This document shows positions 1 to 6,798 of a DNA stretch of 7,636 nt, piece after piece. The DNA comes from an uncultured Terriglobus sp. (GTDB lineage Bacteria > Acidobacteriota > Terriglobia > Terriglobales > Acidobacteriaceae): positions 5,987 to 13,622 of the forward strand of contig CALMRM010000020.1 in assembly GCA_937871605.1 (NCBI GenBank), read 5' to 3'. Position 1 is the first letter of the stretch. Every line of letters begins with the position of its first letter. The notes under the pieces were generated by a model. That model had not been told where the DNA came from, did no database searches, and saw only the letters and a program-made list of their open reading frames with translations. The position numbers and the translations under genes are program-made.

Positions 1-746
1 CCCATCTGCTCGTACAGCGTGGCACCCGCGCCAGAGGTGTACTTCAGCGCGTCCTTCTCCGAACGATCGATCGTCAGGTGGTAGTCGTTGCACTGGCAGG
101 TGTCGACGAACTCGAGGTCGATGTTGTCGCCAATGCCCTCGATATAGCGGTAATGCCACGTCTCGAACGGGAACGTCGAGGTCTGCCCGCCACCCTCTTC
201 AATGGGCCGGTCATACGAGCCGCCGCTAGGATGAGTGTCCGTAGAGTCCGGCTTGCCGTACGCGATCCAGATGTGGCCGCGGTCCGTCTTCCAGCCCGGC
301 TTACCAGCTGCAAAGTGCTCGTTGGCATACGCGATGCGAGCGTAGTGCTGCTCACGGTACTCGTTGTCCGGCGAATCCGGATTCGGGTTGCGGCGCAGCC
401 AGAAGTTCTCGATGAAGTTCTCACGCTCCTCATCGTTCTTCAACTGCTTGAAGGCCTGCATCTCCTGGTCGGTAATGATCCAGACCACGTCCTGTTCAAG
501 CCACTTCTTGAACGTGCCGTCTGGCTTCAATTCCTGCTTCAGGTACTTGTTCTGCTGGATGCGCTCGCGGTCGGACAGGCGGCGCTTCAGCGGGTCAGGC
601 CGCTCTTCGGGTGGATCGGTCTTGTTAACCGTCGGCGTGGGGTCCTTTTGTGGGTCAGCTGCCGGTGTTTGCCCGTGGGCACGCGCGCCCACACCCAGCA
701 CCAGCACCGCTGCCGCCATCCAACCCTGCCAACTTGACCTCTTCAT
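1..746 (-). CDS. Secreted GWxTD-domain protein (3' end beyond window)
   Basis: Reading the minus strand from an ATG at 744-746 gives 248 residues without a stop, running off the window edge, so the C-terminus is missing. Residues 1-25 look like a signal peptide: KR near the start, a hydrophobic run WMAAAVLVLGVG, and an ARA-HGQ cleavage region. A Pro/Asp/Lys-rich linker follows (about 27-60). The globular part contains WLEQDVVWIITDQE (82-95), FWLRRNPNPDSPDNEYR (115-131), and the diagnostic GWKTDRG at 151-157 followed by IWIAYGKPD. That block is the core of the GWxTD domain, which is known from secreted proteins of Acidobacteria and Bacteroidetes. Its biochemical role is not established and I assign none. 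C217 and C219 form a CxC pair. The ribosome site is poor, only a G-rich GGCGGGGGCAG. The gene diverges from the adaptor gene. The domain call is firm; export is inferred from the signal peptide. Confidence 0.9.
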   Translation of the reverse strand, partial: MKRSSWQGWMAAAVLVLGVGARAHGQTPAADPQKDPTPTVNKTDPPEERPDPLKRRLSDRERIQQNKYLKQELKPDGTFKKWLEQDVVWIITDQEMQAFKQLKNDEERENFIENFWLRRNPNPDSPDNEYREQHYARIAYANEHFAAGKPGWKTDRGHIWIAYGKPDSTDTHPSGGSYDRPIEEGGGQTSTFPFETWHYRYIEGIGDNIDLEFVDTCQCNDYHLTIDRSEKDALKYTSGAGATLYEQM

Positions 747-784
747 ACGCACTGCCCCCGCCGGATGTGCCAACCGGCCCCACC

Positions 785-790
785 ATCATA
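785..790 (-). promoter_or_regulatory. Possible -10 box for the GWxTD gene
   Basis: On the minus strand this reads TATGAT, five of six matches to the sigma-70 type -10 consensus. It lies about 40 bases upstream of the ATG at 746, which would give a leader of roughly 30 bases. No convincing -35 hexamer lies 16-18 bases further upstream, so this is only a weak suggestion. Confidence 0.22.
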
Positions 791-851
791 AATCGAAAGC
801 AGCTTTGCTGGTTTCCGCTGCATCTCAAGTCGGCTACCCTGAAATGCCGAG

Positions 852-885
852 CCGTTCGTTTCCGTATGGCTTATTAGACGAACGG
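852..885. promoter_or_regulatory. Inverted repeat in the divergent intergenic region, possible operator
   Basis: CCGTTCGT at 852-859 is repeated as its exact reverse complement ACGAACGG at 878-885, with an 18-bp spacer (centre to centre about 26 bp). It sits in the middle of the 232-bp gap between the GWxTD gene and the adaptor gene, where a shared transcription factor could control both. The spacer is long for an RNA hairpin and suits a dimeric or double-site DNA-binding protein better. No regulator gene is present nearby. The repeat itself is read directly from the sequence; the operator role is inference. Confidence 0.35.
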
Positions 886-978
886 TCTCTCGCACTGTCA
901 GCCGTGGCGGAAGAACTTTGTGGACAGACCTTGCGTAGCATAAGGACTGCACCATACCGGGCTGGAGTGCTGATTTCG

Positions 979-2382
979 ATGAAGAAGATGCTTTGGATCG
1001 CCGCTGCTGTGCTGCTGATAGCCGCAGTCGTTGGTGTTGCCGTGTACCGCAGCCGCAGCAGCGTGGTGGCCGTCACCACAGCCCGCATCAGCCGCGAGGA
1101 CCTGACCTCCACCGTCACCGGCACCGGCCAGATCAAGCCCAAAACCTACGTCAACATCGGCGCCACCGCCTTTGGACGCATCACCCATCTCTACGCGAAA
1201 GAGGGCGACCACGTGCGCGCGGGCCAGGTGCTGGCCACGCTGGAAAGCGTGCAGCCCTCCGCCACGGTCGCCGCGCAGGCCGCCGGCATTAGTGCGTCAC
1301 GGACCGATGTGACCAGCTACTCCGCCGCAGAAAAGACCGCCGAAGCCAACCTAACCCAAGCCAAGGCCGACCTTCAGCAGAAGAAGTTCGACATCGACCG
1401 CTACCAGCAGCTCTACGAGAACAAGCTCGTCTCCAAGCAGGACTACGATTCGCGCAAAGCAGCCTTCGACGTAAGCGCCGCCACGGTGGAGCAACGGGTC
1501 GCAGCGCTGGACCAGACCAAGGCGCAAACCGCCTCGGCCCGCGGCAAGGTGGACCAGGCCGTCGCGTCGCAGCGCGCCAACTTCGACGCGCTCGACAAAA
1601 CCATCTCCCGCGCGCCCTTCGACGGGCTCGTCACCAACGTGCCCGTCCGCGAGGGCGAGACCATGGTCACCGGCATCCAGAACGCACAGGGCTCTACCCT
1701 GATGACCGTGGCCGATATGTCCGTGGTCACCGCCGAGGTCAAGGTGGACGAGACGGACGTGGTCAACGTGAAGCTGAGTCAGCCAGTCGATGTGGTGGTC
1801 GATGCCCTGCCCGGCCGCGTCTTCAAGGGCCACGTGACTGAGGTCGGTGATCAGGCGCTGCTGCGCACCACCGGCATCGCCACCTCGCAGTCGACCACCG
1901 GCACGGAAGAGGCAAAGGACTTCAAGGTCGTCGTCACGCTGGACCAGGTTCCCGGCCAGAACAATGATGACCTGCGCCCCGGCCTGTCTGCCACGGCAAA
2001 GATCCGCACCGCGCAGGCAAGCTCTGCCGTGGTGCTGCCGCTCGCCGCGCTGGTCAGCCGCGACCCCGCCGTGGAAGCCGTGCGCCTCAAGAATCACGGC
2101 AAGGACCCCGAGAGCAAGCCGGGCGACGCGCCCGTGGCAACCAGGCACGACGGCGCCAGGACACAGGGCGTCTACGTGGTCCGCACAGAGGACGGCAAGC
2201 TTCGCGCCCTCTTCCAACCGGTGCAGACCGGTATCACCGGGGCGACCGATATCCAGGTCACCAGCGGCCTGCAGCCTGGTGACGAGGTGGTCACCGGCAA
2301 GTACAAGACGCTGCGCACCCTTGGAAGCGGCACCGCCATTAAGCGCGACACCACGCTGGAGACTGCTCCAGAAAACAGCTAG
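979..2382 (+). CDS. Periplasmic adaptor subunit of an efflux pump (HlyD/MacA family)
   Basis: This 467-residue protein should bridge an inner-membrane transporter to an outer-membrane channel. A single N-terminal membrane segment (about 5-23, LWIAAAVLLIAAVVGVAVY) anchors it. The first half of the beta-barrel and lipoyl region follows (about 30-92, including VTGTGQIKPKTYVNIGA and EGDHVRAGQVLATLES). Next is a long Ala/Gln/Lys-rich alpha-helical hairpin (about 110-205), then the returning lipoyl strand RAPFDGLVTNVPVREGE (211-227), a beta-barrel with VDETDVVNVK, the typical LRPGLSATAKI (332-342), and a membrane-proximal domain ending in LQPGDEVVTG. Residues about 362-395 form a polar linker inside that last domain. 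The reading frame stays open 205 codons further upstream, but that part lies antisense to the GWxTD gene and lacks adaptor sequence. The ATG at 979 directly precedes the membrane anchor and has GGAG eleven bases upstream. An ABC ATPase follows 314 bp later, which suggests a MacA-like rather than an RND partner; that pairing is inferred. Confidence 0.93.
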   Translation: MKKMLWIAAAVLLIAAVVGVAVYRSRSSVVAVTTARISREDLTSTVTGTGQIKPKTYVNIGATAFGRITHLYAKEGDHVRAGQVLATLESVQPSATVAAQAAGISASRTDVTSYSAAEKTAEANLTQAKADLQQKKFDIDRYQQLYENKLVSKQDYDSRKAAFDVSAATVEQRVAALDQTKAQTASARGKVDQAVASQRANFDALDKTISRAPFDGLVTNVPVREGETMVTGIQNAQGSTLMTVADMSVVTAEVKVDETDVVNVKLSQPVDVVVDALPGRVFKGHVTEVGDQALLRTTGIATSQSTTGTEEAKDFKVVVTLDQVPGQNNDDLRPGLSATAKIRTAQASSAVVLPLAALVSRDPAVEAVRLKNHGKDPESKPGDAPVATRHDGARTQGVYVVRTEDGKLRALFQPVQTGITGATDIQVTSGLQPGDEVVTGKYKTLRTLGSGTAIKRDTTLETAPENS

Positions 2383-2393
2383 CTAGCATCTTT

Positions 2394-2407
2394 ACTCGTC
2401 GACGAGT
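2394..2407. repeat. 14-bp perfect palindrome just after the adaptor gene
   Basis: ACTCGTCGACGAGT equals its own reverse complement over all 14 bases and begins 11 bases after the adaptor stop codon. With no unpaired loop and no T run behind it, it is not a standard intrinsic terminator. It could be a binding site for a dimeric protein or part of a transcript-end structure. Confidence 0.5.
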
Positions 2408-2427
2408 CGGTGTACAGGACAACCCTT

Positions 2428-2460
2428 CTTCAGCGCAAATTTACTGCTGAAGTCAGCTTT
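2428..2460 (+). terminator. Weak hairpin downstream of the adaptor gene
   Basis: CTTCAGC (2428-2434) pairs with GCTGAAG (2446-2452) across an 11-base AT-rich loop. A short TTT occurs at 2458-2460. The stem is only 7 bp and the T run is short and displaced, so termination here would be inefficient at best. The CTTCAG/CTGAAG letters also resemble the repeat families in this window, so this may be a decayed repeat instead. Confidence 0.2.
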
Positions 2461-2503
2461 ACAAAGTGACGCAGTCTGAGCTGGAGTAAAACGCTTTCGG
2501 AAG

Positions 2504-2638
2504 GGCATGGCTTCAGCCATGCCAAAAGCCAGACTTCTTGCGCACGGCTTTAGCCGTTGAGGTCGGCTTTGAAGCTGACCTCAGGGGCTAAAGCCCAAAT
2601 TCTTGATGCGACACTTATGGCACAGCTAAAGCTGTACC
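2504..2638. repeat. Cluster of five short hairpin repeats between adaptor and ATPase genes
   Basis: Five dyads lie in 135 bp. At 2504-2523, 9-bp arms GGCATGGCT/AGCCATGCC flank TC. At 2544-2557, ACGGCT/AGCCGT flank TT. At 2559-2582, 10-bp arms flank TTGA, with one G-T wobble pair. At 2585-2596, GGGCT/AGCCC flank AA. At 2622-2635, ACAGCT/AGCTGT flank AA. All share a GGCT/AGCC-like core around a tiny centre, and some read as TTTAGCC while others read as GCTAAAG, meaning both orientations occur. Repeats of this style are common between genes in Terriglobales genomes, as I recall. The cluster fills most of the 314-bp gap (2383-2696) and ends about 60 bases before the ATPase start, so it would sit in the ATPase 5' leader if the two genes are co-transcribed. 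Nothing else in the gap is recognisable as a gene. Confidence 0.75.
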
Positions 2639-2696
2639 CTTCTGACCAGCGAGTAAACTACTGGCCAGGCACCCGGCAGTACACTGAAGGGAGACC

Positions 2697-3440
<744 letters not shown>

Positions 3441-3449
<9 letters not shown>

Positions 3450-3715
3450 AGACCCGCGTTGTAACAGCCTGGGGCCGAAGCCCCAGGTTTGGTTGGCAGG
3501 CGATGGCGGACTGAAGGCCCGCGTTGTAACAGCCCGGGGCGAAGCCGGGTTTAACTGGCAGTCGAAGGCGGGCTGAAGGCCCGCGTTGTAACAGCCTAGG
3601 GCGAAGCCCCAGGTCTGCTTGGCAGGTGATGGCAGGCTGAAAGGCCCGCGTTGTAAGAGCCTGGGGCGCAGCCCCAGGTACGATAGGCATTGATGGATGC
3701 GGGCTGAAGGCCCGC
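3441..3715 (+). repeat. Tandem array of a 62-67 bp two-hairpin unit (four copies plus a partial fifth)
   Basis: Copies start at 3441, 3506, 3568, 3632 and 3699, giving spacings of 65, 62, 64 and 67 bp. Each full copy carries hairpin A, consensus GCGGGCTGAAGGCCCGC (6-bp arms, loop TGAAG). It is followed by a conserved linker GTTGTAAcAGC and hairpin B, consensus CCTGGGGCGAAGCCCCAGG (8-bp arms, loop GAA). A less conserved tail such as TTGGCAGGCGATG leads to the next copy. The fifth copy retains hairpin A (3699-3715) and then diverges. Some copies have single unpaired changes, such as the A at 3452 in copy 1, which break a pair. The first copy overlaps the last codons and stop of the ABC ATPase gene. 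The core of hairpin B, GCGAAGC, is known as an exceptionally stable DNA mini-hairpin sequence. No open reading frame here looks real. Confidence 0.88.
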
Positions 3716-3744
3716 GTTATTGCTCCGCTCACGTAACGCATAAC

Positions 3745-3826
3745 GCCGGCCTTCAGCCGGCACTCCCATGCGATCGCTGACCTGGGCCTGCGGCCCAGGC
3801 TCTCACAACACGCGCCTTCAGCGCGT
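3745..3826 (-). repeat. Inverted block of the same two-hairpin repeat family
   Basis: Read on the minus strand from 3826 this block gives hairpin A (3810-3826, ACGCGC-TGAAG-GCGCGT), a linker GTTGTGAGAG, hairpin B (3781-3799, CCTGGGCC-GCA-GGCCCAGG), a spacer, and a second hairpin A (3745-3761, GCCGGC-TGAAG-GCCGGC) followed by GTTATGCG. The loop TGAAG and the linker match the forward array at 3441-3715, so this is one family in opposite orientation and not an unrelated set of dyads. The forward and inverted blocks face each other across 3716-3744. Confidence 0.82.
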
Positions 3827-3971
3827 ATTGGTACATGTCCCATCATCAGTTTGTTATGCATCGCGCCATACACCCGTTCCGTGCCGATGAACTGGATGAC
3901 GTATCGCACGCGACACACCGCGCGTAGAACTCCTGCGACGCCATACGGGCAGGTATCGTCTAAGGAAGAGG
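3827..3971 (+). promoter_or_regulatory. Leader region of the 896-residue protein gene
   Basis: The 145 bases between the repeats and the ATG at 3972 contain no ORF I would call. A purine-rich ribosome site, AAGGAAGAGG (3962-3971), directly precedes the start codon. I see no convincing -35/-10 pair, so whether this gene has its own promoter here or is read through from the ATPase gene is open. Confidence 0.4.
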
Positions 3972-6662
3972 ATGGGCAGCCTGCACAAGCTCTTCGGTAA
4001 GCAGTTGCGGCAGGCGTGGGCCGCACTCGTGCTGCTCAGCGTCCCGGCGGCACTGCATGCACAAGGCGGCGGCCGCTTCGATTTGACCGGCCCTCGCATC
4101 GACGTGCATGTGCAGCGCGGGGACAAGTCGCTCCCCATCGCCATGGTTCCCAACCTGCAACCGGGCGACAAGCTGACCATCCATGCCGACCTACCCTCGT
4201 CGCAGTCGGTCAAGATGATCCTGGTCGTTGCGTTCCTGCGTGGCAGCACCAACCCGCCCACGGACAAGTTCTTCACCAAAATAGATACCTGGGACAAGAA
4301 GGTACGCAGCGAGGGTGCCACGGTCACCGTGCCGGACGAGGCGCAGCAGGCCCTGCTCTTTCTGGCCCCGGAAACTGGCGGCGACTACAGCACCCTGAAG
4401 TCAGCGGTCACGGGCCGTCCGGGCGTGTTTGTGCGTGCCGCGCAGGACCTGAATGAGGCCTCGTTTGAGCAGGCGCGCATCGAGCGCTACCTGCAGGCCA
4501 TTCGCCGCGTGCCCGCAGGCTCGTCTGCGGAGTTGCTGGACCACTCGCACAAGCTCGCGGCCACGCTGAACCTGAAACCGAATGAGGACTGCTTCAAAAA
4601 GACACCGGATCAGCAATTAAGCTGCTTGCGGCAGACCGGCAGCCAGCTGCTGCTGGACGACGGGCATGGCACATCCTTGGCGTCCACCCTGACCCAGGGC
4701 GACTCCGCTAACCTGATTGGCGCCGTGGCTAGCACGCCCATGGCCAGTTCTGGAGGCGCAGGCGTCTACTCCGCCTATGTGGGCACGGTCATCGACGTCG
4801 TGCGCCTGATGAGCGGCCTGCACACGGCGCACTTCCAGTACATTCCGGCCATCGCCTTTCCGGATGCGGAGACGCTGAATCTACGCCTCAACACGGCCCC
4901 GTCGTTCAACAATCCCAAGTCGGTCCTTGTGGTAGCGCTGCCCGCGATTCAGCCGTCAGTGGCACCCCCACTCCGGCTGCAGGATCCGGCCCACGTCAGT
5001 TGCCTGCTGCAGCCTGCCATGGTGCTGCCGCTGGAAGGCGCGCCCCTGGTATTTGCCACCGGCTTTGCGCATGATCTGGTGCTGCACCTGAATGGTGCGA
5101 CCATCGATGGCAAGACCGACCTGCCGCTGGTGCCCGACGCCTATGAGGGCGGCCTGGTGCTGGCCAGTCACGCAGAACGCAAGCCGCTGGCAACGGCCGC
5201 GCCAGAGACCCGGGATAGCGCCGTCGCCACTCCTGTGGTTGGAGCGGATGCTCAGCCTGAGCCTGGTCCGTCGCTGCCCAACGAAAGCTCTGGCAGCGTC
5301 GCCGTAACCGGTACGCTGCGTGGCTCGTGGGGCTTTGACACCTTTACCGGGATCACCGTGCCGCTGCAGCGCCGCGTCGGGTCTGGCTGGGCGGTTGCGT
5401 CGCAGCATGAACTTTACGCAGGCCGCGCCAACCAGATGCTGCTGCAGGCAGATGGCACCGCATGTGCCTCCCGCATCGATCTAGACCTGCCTGGCGCGGA
5501 CGACCTGAAGCTTGCGTGGAAGCAGGCACATGACGCCGCCGCGCACGCTGCGTCCGTTCTGAGTGTGCAGCTGCCGTTGGAAAAGGCGACCCCCGGCAGC
5601 ATCAGCCTCCTGGTACACCAGTACGGCACGGACACGGTCGCCCGGGTTGCCGTGACTGCCTATTCCGACCGTGCGCGGCTGACCGGGTTGCGCATCCATG
5701 CCGGGGACACCAGGGCCACCCTGTCCGGCAGCGGGCTTGCCGAAATTGCCATGGTGCGGCTGGGTACGCTCGAGTACACGCCTCTGCCTGGCCAGCCAGC
5801 CGATGCCGACGAGTTACGCCTGAGCACAAAGTCGCCTGCCAAGAGCAAGGACGAGCGTGCCGCGCTGGAGTCGCCGGGTGGGACCGGTTCGGCCGCGGCT
5901 GTTCTGCGCGATGGACGCACGCTGCCGGTTACCTACAGCGTTGACGCAGCGCGGCCCACGCTGGAACTCATCAGCCGTACGGTGAAACTTGCCGCTCCAA
6001 CCGGACTTCCGCTGAGCCTGCCCGGCAGCACCGACCTGCCGCTCGACAGCACGGTGACGCTGGCACTGCGCTCCGCCGTGCCAGCCCGCTTTTCGCGGAC
6101 CGAGAAGGTTGAAATCGCACTGACCGACGGTAGCCTGCGCACCATCCTCAGCGTTGCTGACGGCTCGCTGGTGCTGCAGGACGCGCACACCGCCCTGGCC
6201 TTTCTTTCACCCGGGAAGGCGTTCGGCACATCGGCATTTGGGCCCGTGCAGATGCGCCCCGTGCTGGACGATGGCACAGAGGGCGACTGGCTGCCGCTGG
6301 GTGCGATCATACGTCTGCCCACCATCACTGGCATCACTTGCAGCCGGTCCCTGAGCCGCCCTGCCCCACCGGCTGACGGTGCCGCGACTGCCGCGGACAC
6401 ATCCTGCTCGCTGGCTGGCAGCAGCCTCTTTCTGCTGGACTCCGTTGCCGCGGACAGCACCTTCAGCACCTCCGTGCCGGTTCCGGCTGGCTTTGCCGAC
6501 GACACGCTCTCCGTGCCCCGCCCCGCAGACGGTCACACCCTCTATCTGCGCCTACGGGATGACCCGGCAACCATCATCCCGGTCACACCGCCAACTCCTG
6601 CGGTGACGACCGGCACGCACCATGGTGGACCGGCAGGAACGTCGCCCGTGGCATTTCGCTGA
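3972..6662 (+). CDS. Large exported protein of unknown function (896 aa)
   Basis: I do not recognise a named family. The N-terminus is a clear signal peptide: basic residues through R13, hydrophobic core AWAALVLLSVPAAL (15-28), and ALHA/QGGG cleavage after about A30. No further membrane helices stand out, so the product should be periplasmic, surface-attached or secreted. Residues 35-180 form a compact segment (FDLTGPRIDVHVQRGDKSLPIAMVPNLQPGD, a hydrophobic strand VKMILVVAFLRG, KFFTKIDTWDKK). Residues 180-300 are more helical. From about 310 the sequence is rich in short Val/Leu/Thr strands and Gly/Pro turns, suggesting repeated beta-sandwich-like modules. One is at about 440-560, one at about 565-600 (LRIHAGDTRATLSGSGLAEIAMVRLG), and one at about 665-785, ending GDWLPLGAIIRLP. 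A Pro/Ala/Thr-rich linker lies at about 400-440, and the C-terminal tail (about 868-896) is low complexity. There are only six cysteines. The start is supported by AAGGAAGAGG. I vaguely associate this style with hypothetical proteins of Acidobacteria, but no function can be stated. Confidence 0.88.
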   Translation: MGSLHKLFGKQLRQAWAALVLLSVPAALHAQGGGRFDLTGPRIDVHVQRGDKSLPIAMVPNLQPGDKLTIHADLPSSQSVKMILVVAFLRGSTNPPTDKFFTKIDTWDKKVRSEGATVTVPDEAQQALLFLAPETGGDYSTLKSAVTGRPGVFVRAAQDLNEASFEQARIERYLQAIRRVPAGSSAELLDHSHKLAATLNLKPNEDCFKKTPDQQLSCLRQTGSQLLLDDGHGTSLASTLTQGDSANLIGAVASTPMASSGGAGVYSAYVGTVIDVVRLMSGLHTAHFQYIPAIAFPDAETLNLRLNTAPSFNNPKSVLVVALPAIQPSVAPPLRLQDPAHVSCLLQPAMVLPLEGAPLVFATGFAHDLVLHLNGATIDGKTDLPLVPDAYEGGLVLASHAERKPLATAAPETRDSAVATPVVGADAQPEPGPSLPNESSGSVAVTGTLRGSWGFDTFTGITVPLQRRVGSGWAVASQHELYAGRANQMLLQADGTACASRIDLDLPGADDLKLAWKQAHDAAAHAASVLSVQLPLEKATPGSISLLVHQYGTDTVARVAVTAYSDRARLTGLRIHAGDTRATLSGSGLAEIAMVRLGTLEYTPLPGQPADADELRLSTKSPAKSKDERAALESPGGTGSAAAVLRDGRTLPVTYSVDAARPTLELISRTVKLAAPTGLPLSLPGSTDLPLDSTVTLALRSAVPARFSRTEKVEIALTDGSLRTILSVADGSLVLQDAHTALAFLSPGKAFGTSAFGPVQMRPVLDDGTEGDWLPLGAIIRLPTITGITCSRSLSRPAPPADGAATAADTSCSLAGSSLFLLDSVAADSTFSTSVPVPAGFADDTLSVPRPADGHTLYLRLRDDPATIIPVTPPTPAVTTGTHHGGPAGTSPVAFR

Positions 6663-6771
6663 GGGTAGCGAAAAACCGCGCAAGATGCGCGCAAAAGCAC
6701 TCGCAAGAGCCTGCAAACAGGTCCAGGAAGCACGCAAAACGCGTACATTCTGCACCTAATGATCGCTGTTT

Positions 6772-6793
6772 CGTCACGTAAAGTGACGCTTTT
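6772..6793 (+). terminator. Possible intrinsic terminator after the 896-residue protein gene
   Basis: CGTCAC (6772-6777) pairs with GTGACG (6783-6788) around loop GTAAA, followed by CTTTT. The T run follows only on the plus strand, so it would serve the plus-strand gene, about 110 bases after its stop. On the minus strand the same stem is followed by AAACAGC and would not terminate the permease transcript in the usual way. A second stem, GCACG/CGTGC (6794-6810) followed by ATTTT, overlaps the permease stop codon. Confidence 0.35.
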
Positions 6794-6798
6794 GCACG

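Noticed and set aside
78..737. Plus-strand ORF of 219 codons
   Set aside because: It is the antisense shadow of the GWxTD gene, whose minus-strand reading gives a signal peptide and the GWKTDRG motif.
918..946. Promoter for the adaptor gene (TTGTGG with a CATAAG or TAAGGA -10)
   Set aside because: The hexamers match consensus poorly and the spacing is either 15 with the better -10 or 17 with a very weak one, so I do not call it.
364..978. In-frame upstream extension of the adaptor gene (205 extra codons)
   Set aside because: The extension is antisense to the GWxTD gene, contains no adaptor-like sequence, and would place the membrane anchor in the middle of the protein. The ATG at 979 has a ribosome site and starts right at the anchor.
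1351..2217. Minus-strand ORF of 288 codons
   Set aside because: It is opposite the adaptor gene, His/Gly/Asp-rich in the way GC-rich antisense frames are, and without recognisable domains.
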